Source: Rhizobium sp. G21
GTDB lineage: Bacteria > Pseudomonadota > Alphaproteobacteria > Rhizobiales > Rhizobiaceae
Length of the DNA stretch: 64,000 nt
Reading direction: 5' to 3'
Assembly (NCBI RefSeq): GCF_014158035.1
Contig: NZ_JACFXW010000001.1
Span: forward strand, 3,264,001 to 3,328,000
Shown here: piece by piece, positions 9,728-19,155 of the stretch
How the letters are laid out: each line of letters starts with the position of its first letter
Numbering within the stretch: position 1 is the first letter of the stretch
Notes under the pieces: generated by a model
What the model saw: only the letters and a program-made list of their open reading frames with translations
What the model was told of the DNA's origin: nothing
Databases searched by the model: none
Program-made: the position numbers and the translations under genes

Positions 9728-11149
9728 ATGCAAAACCTCTCATCAAACAATCAGGCGGCCGGAGCATCTCTGACTGCCCGAGCCCTGCGCGAATCCATCT
9801 TCGCCGGCGTGGTGGCTTTTGGCCTCTTCCTGCTGTTCATCGGGCTCGAATCCACCCAGAACATCCATAACGAGCTGATCATCGTCACCCATTGGGTGAA
9901 GCTCGCCTTCGTCGTCGGCCTGGTGATGGTGGTGCGGTTCGCGATGATCACGGTCATCAATCCGTGGCTCGCCGCCCGGAAGTCCGCCAAAGACGCTGCG
10001 CCGGCCTATGTCGAGGGCGATCCCGTCTCCGGACCCGTGCAGGCATGGAGGTTCTTCGTCAACAACTTCAGCAAGATCGGTCTCGCCTTCCTGCTGATCT
10101 ATCCGGCTCTCTGCGTCAGCATCTTCGGCCTGCAGGGTTCGCTGAAATGGGTCGACAATTTCGGCATCCAGATCCTGATCTATGTGATGCTCGGCTGGGG
10201 CCTCAACATCGTGGTCGGCCTCGCCGGTCTGCTCGATCTCGGCTATGTGGCCTTCTATGCGGTCGGCGCCTATTCCTATGCCCTCCTGTCGCAGCATTTC
10301 GGCTTCTCCTTCTGGATCCTGCTGCCGCTGGCCGGCATTCTCGCCGCTTTCTGGGGCGTCATTCTCGGCTTCCCGGTTCTGCGTCTGAAGGGCGACTATC
10401 TGGCCATCGTCACGCTGGCCTTCGGGGAAATCATCCGATTGGTTCTGATCAACTGGAAGGAAGTCACCAACGGCTCCGCCGGCATTTCCGGCATCCCGAA
10501 GGCGTCGTCGATCTTCGGCATCTGGTCCTTCGACGTCGGCGCGGCCAACAATTTCACCAAGGCCTTCGGCCTGCCGATGTCTTCGGTCTACTACAAGATC
10601 TTCCTGTTCTATCTCATCCTCGCGCTCTGCCTGTTGACCGCCTATGTGACGATCCGCCTGCGCCGCATGCCGATCGGCCGCGCCTGGGAAGCGCTGCGCG
10701 AAGATGAAATCGCCTGCCGCTCGCTCGGCATCAACACGACCAACACCAAGCTGACGGCCTTCGCCATCGGCGCGATGTTCGGCGGTTTCGCGGGCTCCTT
10801 CTTCGCGGTGCGTCAGGGCTTCGTGTCGCCCGAATCCTTCGTCTTCCTCGAATCCGCGATCATTCTGGCGATCGTCGTTCTCGGCGGCATGGGGTCTCTG
10901 GTCGGCATCGCGGTCGCCGCGGTCGCCATGGTCGGCGGCACCGAACTCCTGCGCAACATGGAGTTCCTCAAGCTGATCTTCGGTCCGGAATTCACGCCCG
11001 AACTCTATCGCATGCTGATCTTCGGTTTGGCCATGGTGGTGATCATGGTGTGGAAGCCGCGTGGTTTCGTGGGCAGCCGCGAGCCGACCGCCTTCCTGTT
11101 CGAGCGCAAGAACGTCTCGGGCAGTTTCACCAAGGAAGGCCATGGCTGA
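9728..11149 (+). CDS. livM: Branched-chain amino acid ABC transporter permease LivM
   Basis: Second permease subunit, 473 residues, at the long end for LivM because of an N-terminal extension of about 150 residues with its own hydrophobic segments. The LivM core begins around residue 140 with [25 protein letters not shown] and contains [18 protein letters not shown] and GGMGSLVG. Extended N-termini like this are common in rhizobial LivM. The frame is intact and livG follows closely. Confidence 0.95.
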   Translation: MQNLSSNNQAAGASLTARALRESIFAGVVAFGLFLLFIGLESTQNIHNELIIVTHWVKLAFVVGLVMVVRFAMITVINPWLAARKSAKDAAPAYVEGDPVSGPVQAWRFFVNNFSKIGLAFLLIYPALCVSIFGLQGSLKWVDNFGIQILIYVMLGWGLNIVVGLAGLLDLGYVAFYAVGAYSYALLSQHFGFSFWILLPLAGILAAFWGVILGFPVLRLKGDYLAIVTLAFGEIIRLVLINWKEVTNGSAGISGIPKASSIFGIWSFDVGAANNFTKAFGLPMSSVYYKIFLFYLILALCLLTAYVTIRLRRMPIGRAWEALREDEIACRSLGINTTNTKLTAFAIGAMFGGFAGSFFAVRQGFVSPESFVFLESAIILAIVVLGGMGSLVGIAVAAVAMVGGTELLRNMEFLKLIFGPEFTPELYRMLIFGLAMVVIMVWKPRGFVGSREPTAFLFERKNVSGSFTKEGHG

Positions 11150-11165
11150 GGCGGGAGCGATGACA

Positions 11166-12004
11166 ATGGAAAAGACACCCCTGCTCGAAGTCGAGCACCT
11201 TTCGATGAAATTCGGCGGCCTGATGGCCATCAACGACCTGTCGTTCAACTGCCATGAAGGCGAGATCACCGCGTTGATCGGTCCCAACGGCGCCGGCAAG
11301 ACCACCGTGTTCAACTGCATCACCGGCTTCTACAAGCCGACGATGGGCATGATCCGGCTCAATCACGGCCAGGGCCAGACGTTCCAGCTGGAGCAGATGC
11401 CGGATTTCCGCATCACCGCAAAAGCCAAGGTCGCCCGCACCTTCCAGAACATCCGGCTTTTCTCGGGTCTGACGGTTCTCGAAAACCTCCTGGTGGCGCA
11501 GCACAAAACAAGCTGATGAAGGCTTCGGGCTTCACCATTCTCGGCCTGCTCGGCATCGGCGGCTACAAAGACGCCTCCAGGGAATCGATCGAGCTCGCCC
11601 GCTACTGGCTGGACAAGGCCGACCTCACCGAGCGCGCCGACGATCCCGCCGGCGACTTGCCCTACGGCGCCCAGCGTCGCCTGGAAATCGCCCGCGCCAT
11701 GTGCACCGGCCCCAAACTCTTGTGCCTGGATGAGCCGGCCGCCGGCCTCAACCCCAAGGAATCGCTGGCGCTGAACACGCTGTTGCGCTCGATACGCAAG
11801 GAGAGCGAGACGTCGATCCTGCTCATCGAGCACGACATGTCGGTGGTCATGGAAATCTCCGACCATGTCGTGGTGCTCGAATATGGCCGCAAGATCTCCG
11901 ACGGCACGCCGGCGCATGTGAAGTCCGATCCGAAAGTCATCGCCGCCTATCTCGGCGTCGACGACGAAGAAGAAGCCGCCAAGATTGCAGGAGGCGTTGT
12001 CTGA
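11166..12004 (+). CDS. livG: Branched-chain amino acid ABC transporter ATP-binding protein LivG, frameshifted
   Basis: Cytoplasmic ATPase of the liv importer. Walker A is GPNGAGKTT, followed by the LivG-type NCITGFYKPT. The Q-loop region is ARTFQNIRLFSGLTVLENLLVAQH. The frame then hits a stop at 11514-11516 in an AAAA run, where two extra A or one missing base shift it. The next frame continues KLMKASGFTILGLLG, with the signature-like PYGAQRRLEIARAM, Walker B LLCLDEPAAGLNP and switch His in IEHDMSVVM. ATG 11166 is preferred over ATG 11160 because it lies at better distance from GGGAG. It overlaps livF (TGATG). Confidence 0.92.
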
Positions 12005-12729
12005 TGTCCCAGCCTCTTCTCCAGGTCGAGAATGTCGAGACCTATTATGGAAATATCCGCGCGCTCGGCGGCGTCACCGTCACCGCCAACCAGGGCGAAA
12101 TCGTCACGCTGATCGGCGCCAACGGCGCCGGCAAGTCGACGCTGATGATGACCATCTGCGGCAGCCCGCAGGCCCGCAGCGGCCGGGTTCTGTTCGATAG
12201 ACGCGACATCACCCGCATGCCGACCCATGAAATCGCCCGGCTGCGCATTGCGCAATCGCCCGAGGGACGGCGCATCTTCCCGCGTATGACCGTGTTCGAA
12301 AACCTGCAGATGGGCGCGTCCCTCGACAAGCAGAAATTCTTCGATGAGGACGTGAAGCGGATCTTCGCGCTGTTTCCGCGGCTCGAGGAGCGGCAGTATC
12401 AGCGCGGCGGCACGCTTTCGGGCGGCGAGCAGCAGATGCTGTCGATCGGGCGCGCGCTGATGGCGCGGCCGAAGCTGCTGCTTCTCGACGAACCGTCGCT
12501 GGGCCTCGCGCCGCTGATCTCCAAGCAGATCTTCGAGGCGATCGGCAAGCTCAACAAGACCGAAGGCCTCACCGTCTTCCTCGTCGAGCAGAACGCGTTC
12601 GCCGCTCTCCGGCTTGCCCATCGCGGCTATGTGATGGTCAACGGCCAAGTGACGATGAGCGGCTCCGGCCAGGAGCTTCTCGCCAATCCGGAAGTGCGCG
12701 CAGCCTATCTCGAAGGCGGTCATCATTAA
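12004..12729 (+). CDS. livF: Branched-chain amino acid ABC transporter ATP-binding protein LivF
   Basis: Second ATPase of the liv importer, 241 residues. It has Walker A GANGAGKST, signature LSGGEQQMLSIGRALM, Walker B LLLLDEPSLGLAP and the LivF-specific SPEGRRIFPRMTVFENLQMGA. Its start overlaps the livG stop. The frame is intact. Confidence 0.96.
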   Translation: MSQPLLQVENVETYYGNIRALGGVTVTANQGEIVTLIGANGAGKSTLMMTICGSPQARSGRVLFDRRDITRMPTHEIARLRIAQSPEGRRIFPRMTVFENLQMGASLDKQKFFDEDVKRIFALFPRLEERQYQRGGTLSGGEQQMLSIGRALMARPKLLLLDEPSLGLAPLISKQIFEAIGKLNKTEGLTVFLVEQNAFAALRLAHRGYVMVNGQVTMSGSGQELLANPEVRAAYLEGGHH

Positions 12730-12801
12730 GTCGAACAGGGCGGAGGGCATCTTGCGCGCCGCGCGCAATCGGATACTCTCACGCCCGAGGGAGCTTTGAA
12801 A

Positions 12802-13155
12802 ATGCAAGGTATTCTCTACGAAGAACCGATCATCTGGGAGTTCTTCCTGGTGACGATCCTGATCGGCGGCTGGACCGCCTGGCGCACCGGCAAGAGCGTC
12901 GCCGACAACTGGGGCGAGATCTGGCCGCAGGTGGTGGTCTACATCCTGTTGCTCGGAATCGCCGTCCGCTTCATCCATCACGCGCTCTATGGCGGCACCA
13001 TGTTCACGCTGCAATATTACGCGGTGGACACCGCTTATCTGATGGTCGTGGCGATCCTCGGCTTCCGCCACACCCGCGCCGGCCAGATGGCGACAAAATA
13101 CTATTGGCTCTATGAGAAATCCGGTCCGTTCGGCTGGAAGAAAAAGAGCGTTTGA
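12802..13155 (+). CDS. Small conserved membrane protein of the liv operon (DUF6867-like)
   Basis: Protein of 117 residues with three hydrophobic segments (about 10-30, 45-65 and 80-98) and a lysine-rich C-terminal tail (GWKKKSV). From memory of rhizobial genomes, a protein of this size and sequence sits between livF and livK in the same order, and I believe it is the DUF6867 family. Its function is not known to me; position suggests an accessory to the transporter. ATG 12802 is chosen over TTG 12796 because GGAG lies about 9 bases upstream of the ATG. Confidence 0.75.
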   Translation: MQGILYEEPIIWEFFLVTILIGGWTAWRTGKSVADNWGEIWPQVVVYILLLGIAVRFIHHALYGGTMFTLQYYAVDTAYLMVVAILGFRHTRAGQMATKYYWLYEKSGPFGWKKKSV

Positions 13156-13269
13156 CAAGTTTCCATCCGCTGTGAACAGATAGCGGAACGGGGAAAAAAA
13201 CCCTTGGCGCAAAAGGCGGGCGACGGGGGCAAACAGGAACCAACACGCCTCAAATATTGGGAGTTAAAG

Positions 13270-14390
13270 ATGAAGAAGATGCTTCTCTCCGCCGTGGCCC
13301 TGACGGCCATGGTGGCCTTCGGCGGCAACGCCTGGGCCGATCTGCTGATCGGCGTGGCGGGCCCGCTCACCGGACCGAACGCCGCTTTCGGCGCTCAGCT
13401 CCAGAAGGGCGCTGAACAGGCGGCGGCCGACATCAATGCGGCCGGCGGCATCAATGGCGAGCAGGTCAAGATCGTGCTCGGCGACGACGTCTCCGACCCG
13501 AAGCAGGTATTATTTCCGTCGCCAACAAGTTCGTCGGTGACGGCGTGAAGTTCGTGATCGGCCACTTCAACTCGGGCGTTTCCATCCCGGCTTCCGAAGT
13601 CTACGCCGAAAACGGCATCTTCCAGATCACCCCGGCCTCCACCAACCCGAACTTCACCGAGCGCGGCCTGTGGAACACCTTCCGCACCTGCGGCCGTGAC
13701 GACCAGCAGGGCGCAGTGGCCGGCAAGTACATCGCCGACAACTTCAAGGACGCCAAGGTCGCCGTCGTTCACGACAAGACCCCGTACGGCCAGGGTCTCG
13801 CCGACGAAACCAAGAAGGCGATGAACGGCCTCGGCATCACCGAAGCGCTCTACGAAGGCATCACGCCCGGCGAAAAGGACTACTCCGCCCTCATCGCCAA
13901 GATGAAGGAAGCCGGCGTCTCGATCGTCTACTTCGGTGGCCTGCACACCGAAGCCGGCCTGATCCTGCGTCAGATGGCCGACCAGGGCCTCAAGGCGACG
14001 CTGATGTCCGGCGACGGCATCACCTCCAACGAACTGGCTTCGATCGCCGGCGACGCCGTCAACGGCACGCTGATGACCTTCCCGCCGGATCCGCGCAACA
14101 ACCCGAACGCCGCCGACGCCGTCAAGAAGTTCCGCGACGCCGGTTTCGAGCCGGAAGCCTACACGCTGTACTCCTACGCCGCTCTGCAGATCATTGCCGA
14201 AGCCGCCAAGGCTGCCGGCTCCAACGACCCGCAGACGGTCGCTGAAACCGCCAAGGCCAAGGGTCCGTTCAAGACCGTCATCGGCGACATCGGCTTCGAC
14301 TCCAAGGGCGACATCACCCGTCCGGACTACACGATGTACACCTGGCAGAAGGGCGCCGACGGCAAGTACACCTATCTCGAAAACAAGTAA
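13270..14390 (+). CDS. livK: Branched-chain amino acid-binding periplasmic protein LivK, frameshifted
   Basis: Periplasmic receptor of the liv importer. A signal peptide ([19 protein letters not shown], then NAWA cleavage region) is followed by the type 1 periplasmic-binding fold: [19 protein letters not shown] and [15 protein letters not shown]. At about 13506 one G is missing (CAGGTATT for CAGGGTATT). The next frame resumes with [20 protein letters not shown] and is intact to GKYTYLENK at 14390. The reconstructed length is about 373 residues. It is probably transcribed with livHMGF or from its own promoter at 13156-13269, and is followed by a strong terminator. Confidence 0.94.
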
Positions 14391-14418
14391 GCTTCGGCTT
14401 CACGTTTTCGCGCCATCA

Positions 14419-14446
14419 GACCCGGGGCTTCGGCTCCGGGTTTTTT
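14419..14446 (+). terminator. Intrinsic terminator after livK
   Basis: GC-rich stem (ACCCGGGGC / GCTCCGGGT) closed by a TTCG tetraloop and followed by TTTTTTC, about 30 bases after the livK stop. Confidence 0.85.
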
Positions 14447-14474
14447 CGTTCCCGGCATTGGTCTCCCAAGGCGA

Positions 14475-14505
14475 CAAAAAAAAGGCGCCGTTTCCGGCGC
14501 CTTTC
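14475..14505 (-). terminator. Intrinsic terminator of the NMT1/THI5 transporter operon
   Basis: The stem AAAGGCGCCG / CGGCGCCTTT with a TTTC loop is followed on the minus strand by eight U residues. It lies about 20 bases after the stop of the substrate-binding protein and converges with the livK terminator. Confidence 0.8.
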
Positions 14506-14525
14506 GAGATCGAGTGATCTGCGGA

Positions 14526-15518
14526 TTACTTCAGCGCTTCGTTGGTGATGTCGAGCGTATAGGCGCCTTCCGGCTTCTTGGTGATCACCGGATCGGAGCC
14601 CCCGGCCAGCAGCGTGGCGACGGTGCGCTCATAGTCGGCCGGATCGAGCGCGCCATTGGAGCCGGCGGTCAGCTTGGCGACTTCCGACATCATGGTCTTC
14701 TGATGCTGTTCTGTCTGGGCGCCGGAGGCGTCGTTTTCGAGCACGATGTCGGCGGCTTCGTCCGGATGCTCTTCGGCATATTTCCAGCCCTTCATCGAGG
14801 CGCGGACGAACTTGACCATCTTGGCCTTGAAGGCGTCGTCCTTGAGCTTGTCTTCCAGCACATAGAGGCCGTCTTCGAGGGTGGAGACGCCCTGATCTTC
14901 GTATTTGAAGGTCACGAGGTCGTCGGCCTTGACGCCGGCTTCGAGGATCTGGTGATACTCGTTATAGGTCATGGTGGAGATGCACTGCGCCTGCTTCTGC
15001 AGGAGCGGATCGACGTTGAAGCCCTGCTTCAGCACGGTGATGCCGTCGGCGCCGCCTTCGGTCTTGAGGCCGAGTTTGCCCATCCAGGTGAGGAACGGAT
15101 ATTCATTGCCGTAGAACCAGACGCCGATGGTCTTGCCCTTGAAATCTTCCGGCTTGGTGATGCCGGAATCCTTGGCGCAGGTCAGCATCAGGCCGGAATG
15201 CTTGAAGGGCTGGGCGATGTTGACGAGAGCTACGCCCTTTTCACGGGTGGCGAGCGCGGACGGCATCCAGTCGACCACCACATCGGCGCCGCCGCCGGCG
15301 ATCACCTGGGCGGGCGCGATGTCGGGACCGCCCGGCTTGATGTCGACCTCGAGATCTTCTTCCTTGTAGAAGCCCTTGTCCTTGGCGACGTAATAGCCAG
15401 CGAACTGGGCCTGGGTGACCCATTTCAGCTGCAACGTCACCTTGTCGGCGGCCTGGGCCGAGAGCGCGCCGAGCGTCAGCGCGCTCGCGGTCGTCAGAAG
15501 TGCGATCGTCTTTTTCAT
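14526..15518 (-). CDS. ABC transporter substrate-binding protein, NMT1/THI5 family (probable pyrimidine uptake)
   Basis: Periplasmic solute-binding protein of 330 residues. It has a signal peptide (MKKTIALLTTASALTLG...AQAA) followed by the NMT1/THI5 opening VTLQLKWVTQAQFAGYYVAKD, typical of receptors for hydroxymethylpyrimidine-like and other pyrimidine ligands (ThiY relatives). ATG 15518 is chosen because upstream codons have no signal-peptide sense and a GAGGGA-like site precedes it. It is the last gene of a minus-strand operon with two permeases and an ATPase, next to dihydropyrimidinase and a beta-ureidopropionase-like enzyme. Uptake of uracil, thymine or dihydropyrimidines is inferred from this context, not shown. 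Confidence 0.85.
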   Translation of the reverse strand: MKKTIALLTTASALTLGALSAQAADKVTLQLKWVTQAQFAGYYVAKDKGFYKEEDLEVDIKPGGPDIAPAQVIAGGGADVVVDWMPSALATREKGVALVNIAQPFKHSGLMLTCAKDSGITKPEDFKGKTIGVWFYGNEYPFLTWMGKLGLKTEGGADGITVLKQGFNVDPLLQKQAQCISTMTYNEYHQILEAGVKADDLVTFKYEDQGVSTLEDGLYVLEDKLKDDAFKAKMVKFVRASMKGWKYAEEHPDEAADIVLENDASGAQTEQHQKTMMSEVAKLTAGSNGALDPADYERTVATLLAGGSDPVITKKPEGAYTLDITNEALK

Positions 15519-15540
15519 GGTGTTTTGTTCCCTCTTTATA

Positions 15541-16410
15541 TTACGCCTGCCCACCACGGACAGACGGATGCCAGAATGTGACGCGCCGCTCGAAGATGGC
15601 GACGAGACCATAAAACAGCGAGCCGACCAGGGCCGCAACGGCGATCTCGGCCCAGACCATGTCGATATTCATGCGCCCGACTTCGGTCGAAATACGGAAG
15701 CCCATGCCGACGATCGGCGTGCCGAAAAACTCCGCCACGATGGCGCCGATCATCGCCAAAGTCGAATTGATCTTGAGCGCATTGAAGATGAACGGCCAGG
15801 CGGCGGGAAGACGCAGTTTGAGCAGCGTGTTGCGCCAGTCGGCGGCGTAGGTGTGCATCAGGTCGCGCTCGATCGAGGACGATGCCTTGAGCCCGGCCAG
15901 CGTGTTGATCAGCATCGGGAAGAAGGTCATGATCACCACGACGGCGGCCTTGGACGGCCAGTCGAAGCCGAACCACATGACCATGATCGGGGCGACGCCG
16001 ACGATCGGCAGCGCCGAGACGAAATTGCCGAGCGGCAGGAAACCGCGCTCCAGGAAAGGCGAGCGGTCGATCAGGATCGCGGCGATGAAGCCCAGGCCGC
16101 AGCCCATGACATAACCCGCCAGCACGGCCTTGAAGAAGGTCTGCTGCACATCGGCCCACAGGATCGGCAGGGACGAGATCAGCCGAGCCCAGATCATCGA
16201 GGGCGGCGGCAGCAGCACATGCGGCACGTTGAAGCCGCGCGTCAGGCATTCCCAGAGCACCAGAAGTGTCATGCCGAACAAAGCCGGCACCGCGAGATTG
16301 GCGGCGCGCGCCAGGGCCGGGCTGGAGAACTTCTGCTTCGTCAGCCAGGCGTTGAAGGCCCAGGCGGCGAACCAGAAGACGAGGCCGAAGAGAATCAGCG
16401 ACATGTTCAT
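15541..16410 (-). CDS. ABC transporter permease (NitT/TauT type)
   Basis: Inner-membrane permease of 289 residues with about six hydrophobic segments and the binding-protein-dependent transport EAA-like loop (IERDLMHTYAADWRNTLLKLRLPAAWP region). Its start overlaps the stop of the upstream permease (ATGA), so the two are probably made as a heterodimeric pair. It sits 22 bases before the substrate-binding protein gene. Confidence 0.9.
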   Translation of the reverse strand: MNMSLILFGLVFWFAAWAFNAWLTKQKFSSPALARAANLAVPALFGMTLLVLWECLTRGFNVPHVLLPPPSMIWARLISSLPILWADVQQTFFKAVLAGYVMGCGLGFIAAILIDRSPFLERGFLPLGNFVSALPIVGVAPIMVMWFGFDWPSKAAVVVIMTFFPMLINTLAGLKASSSIERDLMHTYAADWRNTLLKLRLPAAWPFIFNALKINSTLAMIGAIVAEFFGTPIVGMGFRISTEVGRMNIDMVWAEIAVAALVGSLFYGLVAIFERRVTFWHPSVRGGQA

Positions 16411-17297
16411 CAGCGCGCGCCCTCCGGTTTTGCGCCCATGGCTTTCATGGTCAGTCTTTCCAGCAGTCCCACCAGAGCCACTAGGCCGGCGGCGACGGCG
16501 GAGGCCATGAACAGCGCCGCCCAGATCTGCGCCGTCTGGCCGTAATAGGAGCCGGACAGAAGGCGCGCGCCCAAGCCTTCTACCGCCCCCGTCGGCAATT
16601 CGCCGACGATGGCGCCGACGAGAGCCGCAGCGATCGCCACTTTTAGCGAGGCGAAGAGATAGGGCACGGAGGCGGGCCAGCGCAGCTTGACGAGCGTCTG
16701 TAGCGAACTGGCGTTATAGGTGTGCATCAGGTCGAGCTGTATCTGTTCGGGTGAACGCAGGCCCTTCACCATGCCGACGACGACCGGGAAGAAGCTGAGA
16801 TAGGTCGAGATCAGCGCCTTCGGCAGAAGTCCCGATATGCCGACGGCATTGAGCACGACGATGATCATCGGCGCGATCGCCAGGACCGGAATGGTCTGGC
16901 TGGCGATCACCCAAGGCATCAGCGAGCGGTCCATGGCGCGGTTGTGAACGATGCCGATGGCCAGCGCCACGCCGAGCGCCGTTCCCATGCCGAAGCCCGC
17001 CAGCGTCGCCGAAATGGTGATCCAGGCGTGATAGAGGAGGCTGCGCTTGGAGGTCGGCTTCATCTCAAACGTGGTTTTCCACCATTCCGCCAACACCTGG
17101 TGCGGGGAGGGCAGAACCGGCCGCTCCTGCGTAAACGTCTTCTTGACCAGTTCGGAGAAGCCGATCTCGGTTCCGGCGCTGGTCGCCTGACTGCGCTCGA
17201 AGGGCGCGTTCAGCACGACCACGAAGACCAGCCAGAGCGCGATCAGCGCCGCGACGATCGTCAGCACCGGAAAGGCCTTGTCGCGCAGCCAGATCAT
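16410..17297 (-). CDS. ABC transporter permease (NitT/TauT type)
   Basis: Second permease, 295 residues from ATG 17297. The EAA-like loop is around QIQLDLMHTYNASSLQTLVKLRWP. An in-frame ATG at 17321 exists, but the start at 17297 overlaps the stop of the preceding small membrane protein (ATGA), the usual sign of translational coupling. The large periplasmic segment after the first membrane helix (about residues 35-90) is unlike its partner. Confidence 0.88.
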   Translation of the reverse strand: MIWLRDKAFPVLTIVAALIALWLVFVVVLNAPFERSQATSAGTEIGFSELVKKTFTQERPVLPSPHQVLAEWWKTTFEMKPTSKRSLLYHAWITISATLAGFGMGTALGVALAIGIVHNRAMDRSLMPWVIASQTIPVLAIAPMIIVVLNAVGISGLLPKALISTYLSFFPVVVGMVKGLRSPEQIQLDLMHTYNASSLQTLVKLRWPASVPYLFASLKVAIAAALVGAIVGELPTGAVEGLGARLLSGSYYGQTAQIWAALFMASAVAAGLVALVGLLERLTMKAMGAKPEGAR

Positions 17298-17631
17298 GGC
17301 GCCACCGCCTTGGTCGGCCACATCATCAGCGTCATGGCCACCAGGCCGAGCGCCAGGCCCGCGGTCTGGACGCCGGTCAGTCGCTCGTTGAAGACCAGGA
17401 ATGCGATGATATTGGCGAGGATCAGCTGCGCGATGGCCGAAATCGACACGGCCAGGCCCAGCCCGCCTTCGCGCATCAGCCGGAGCATGATCAGGTTGCC
17501 GATGATGTAAGGCTCATCGACAAGAGCACCCAGAGCCAGTTTGCGGTGGCGACATAGGTGCGCGATGCGGTTGCGGCGCCGACAAAAATGACCGCGGAGA
17601 CGGAGAGCCAGAGAAGGAAACCCGCTTTCAT
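17294..17631 (-). CDS. Small EamA/SMR-like membrane protein in the transporter operon, frameshifted
   Basis: Small multispanning membrane protein, about 112 residues when repaired. The first frame from ATG 17631 reads MKAGFLLWLSVSAVIFVGA and then fails at about 17508, where one T is missing in CCTTAC. The next frame gives the second half, with hydrophobic segments around IAQLILANIIAFLVFNE and LALGLVAMTLMMWP. The two-helix plus two-helix layout and the AFLVFNERLTGVQTAGL motif resemble one half of EamA/DMT transporters. It lies between the ATPase and permease genes and its stop overlaps the permease start. The role is unknown. Confidence 0.7.
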
Positions 17632-17664
17632 CGACCGCTTCTCCCGCGCATGCGTGTAAGGGGA

Positions 17665-18456
17665 CTATTCGTCATAGGAATGTCCCGCTCTCAAGCCCTC
17701 GCGAACGCGATGGGCGATTTCCAGAAATTCCGGGCTTTCGCGGATTTCGAGCGGACGCTCCCGGGGCAGGGTGGATTCGATCACATCGGTGACGCGGCCG
17801 GGCCTGGGGCTCATTACCACGATCTTGGTGGAGAGATAGACGGCTTCCAGAATGGAATGGGTGACGAAACAGATCGTCTTGTTGGTGCGGTCCCAGAGCT
17901 TCAGGAGCTGTTCGTTGAGATGGTCGCGGACGATCTCGTCGAGCGCGCCGAACGGCTCGTCCATCAGCAGCAGGTCGGCGTCGAAGGCCAGCGCGCGGGC
18001 GATGGAGGCGCGCTGCTGCATGCCGCCGGACAGCTGCCAGGGATATTTCTTGCCGAAGCCCGAGAGATTGACGAGATCGAGCGTGCGCTCGATGCGTTGT
18101 TTCTGCTCCGACTTTGCGTAGCCCATGATTTCGAGCGGCAGTGCGATATTCTCTTCGATCGTCCGCCAGGGATAGAGCGCCGCCGCCTGAAAGACATAGC
18201 CATAGGCGCGGCTCTTGCGGGCGTTCTCAGGCGTCATGCCGTTGATCAGGATCGAGCCTGACGTCGGCTTTTCGAGATCGGCGATCACGCGCAGGAATGT
18301 CGTCTTGCCGCAGCCCGAGGGGCCGATGAAGGAAACGAAATCGCCCTTGTTGACGTCGAGATCGACGCCGGTCAGCGCGGTGACGGGGCCGTCATTGGTC
18401 GGAAAGACCAGGCCGAGATCGCGCGCCGTCACCACTGGTGTTTTAGAAGTGGACAT
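17665..18456 (-). CDS. ABC transporter ATP-binding protein (NitT/TauT type)
   Basis: ATPase of the same importer, 263 residues from ATG 18456 (a GTG two codons upstream is possible). Walker A is GPSGCGKTT, signature LSGGMQQRASIARAL, Walker B LLLMDEPFGALDEI and switch region FVTHSILEAVYLSTKIVVMSP. All nucleotide-binding motifs are intact. It is the first gene of the transporter operon and is divergent from the cupin gene at 18530. Confidence 0.93.
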   Translation of the reverse strand: MSTSKTPVVTARDLGLVFPTNDGPVTALTGVDLDVNKGDFVSFIGPSGCGKTTFLRVIADLEKPTSGSILINGMTPENARKSRAYGYVFQAAALYPWRTIEENIALPLEIMGYAKSEQKQRIERTLDLVNLSGFGKKYPWQLSGGMQQRASIARALAFDADLLLMDEPFGALDEIVRDHLNEQLLKLWDRTNKTICFVTHSILEAVYLSTKIVVMSPRPGRVTDVIESTLPRERPLEIRESPEFLEIAHRVREGLRAGHSYDE

Positions 18457-18529
18457 GTGCACCCAGTATCATGATTATTCTCCCCTGGCGGTTGATCCGC
18501 TCTGTCTTGGTTCGAAGGAGCTTTGGTTT

Positions 18530-18943
18530 ATGTCATCATCCCCCGCGTCCGATTGCAAGCTGATCCGCCCCGCCATCCCCTATGACGGTAAGCAGGGCTT
18601 TTCCTATCTCGAGGGTATTTCCAAGGAGTCCTCCGGCGCGCAGGGCATCGCGATGATGCTGCTGACTGTGCCGCCCGGCGGCCGCGCCAAGGCGCATATG
18701 CATGAAGGCCACGAGACGGCGATCTTCGTGCTGTCGGGCGAAGTCGAATGCTTCTACGGCTTCAATCTGGAACACCGCATCATCACCAAGGCCGGCGACA
18801 TGTTCTACATCCCCGCCGGCATGCCGCATCTGCCGGTCAACCGATCGAAGACGGAGAGCTGTTCGGCGGTCATTGCGCGCACGGACCCCAATGAGCAGGA
18901 GAGCGTGGTGTTGTTGCCGGAATTGGAGAGGCTGGCGGATTGA
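18530..18943 (+). CDS. Cupin-domain protein of the pyrimidine island
   Basis: Single-domain cupin of 137 residues. The first cupin motif holds metal ligands in AHMHEGHETAIFVLSGEVE, and the second runs through GDMFYIPAGMPHLPVN. AAGGAG lies 9 bases before ATG 18530. It is divergent from the ABC transporter operon and lies within the pyrimidine island. The substrate is unknown; a regulatory or isomerase role in the same pathway is possible. It is followed by a RIME-like repeat. Confidence 0.8.
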   Translation: MSSSPASDCKLIRPAIPYDGKQGFSYLEGISKESSGAQGIAMMLLTVPPGGRAKAHMHEGHETAIFVLSGEVECFYGFNLEHRIITKAGDMFYIPAGMPHLPVNRSKTESCSAVIARTDPNEQESVVLLPELERLAD

Positions 18944-18964
18944 TATGGCGCGGCTGGGGGCACA

Positions 18965-19012
18965 CCCCTCTGTCCTGCCGGACATCTCCCCTCAAGGGGG
19001 AGATTGGCTGGG
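18965..19012. repeat. RIME-like palindromic repeat, copy 1
   Basis: The GC-rich unit contains CTGCCGGACATCTCCCCTC followed by AAGGGGGAGATTGGCTGGG. The same unit recurs at 19558-19605 and, inverted and slightly changed, at 19094-19133. Such 40-50 base palindromes are typical rhizobial intergenic mosaic elements (RIME). Confidence 0.7.
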
Positions 19013-19093
19013 CTCGCCAACCCCGCTTGCCATCACCGTCGCGTCTGCCGCAGAGATGAGGCTGTTGTTGGGCAATGCTCCGGCCACGAGTCG

Positions 19094-19133
19094 ATCTCCC
19101 CCTGAGGGGAGATGCCCGGCAGGGCAGAGGGGG
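19094..19133. repeat. RIME-like palindromic repeat, inverted copy
   Basis: Reads ATCTCCCCCTGAGGGGAGAT, then GCCCGGCAGGGCAGAGGGGG, the reverse-complement form of the unit at 18965. The two arms bracket about 80 bases and together form a long inverted repeat downstream of the cupin gene. Confidence 0.65.
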
Positions 19134-19155
19134 TGGCCCGGAACGCCTACCTTCC

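Noticed and set aside
9743-11323. 526-codon open frame opposite livM
   Set aside because: Antisense shadow of livM with an Asp/Glu/Arg-rich biased composition and no recognisable domain.
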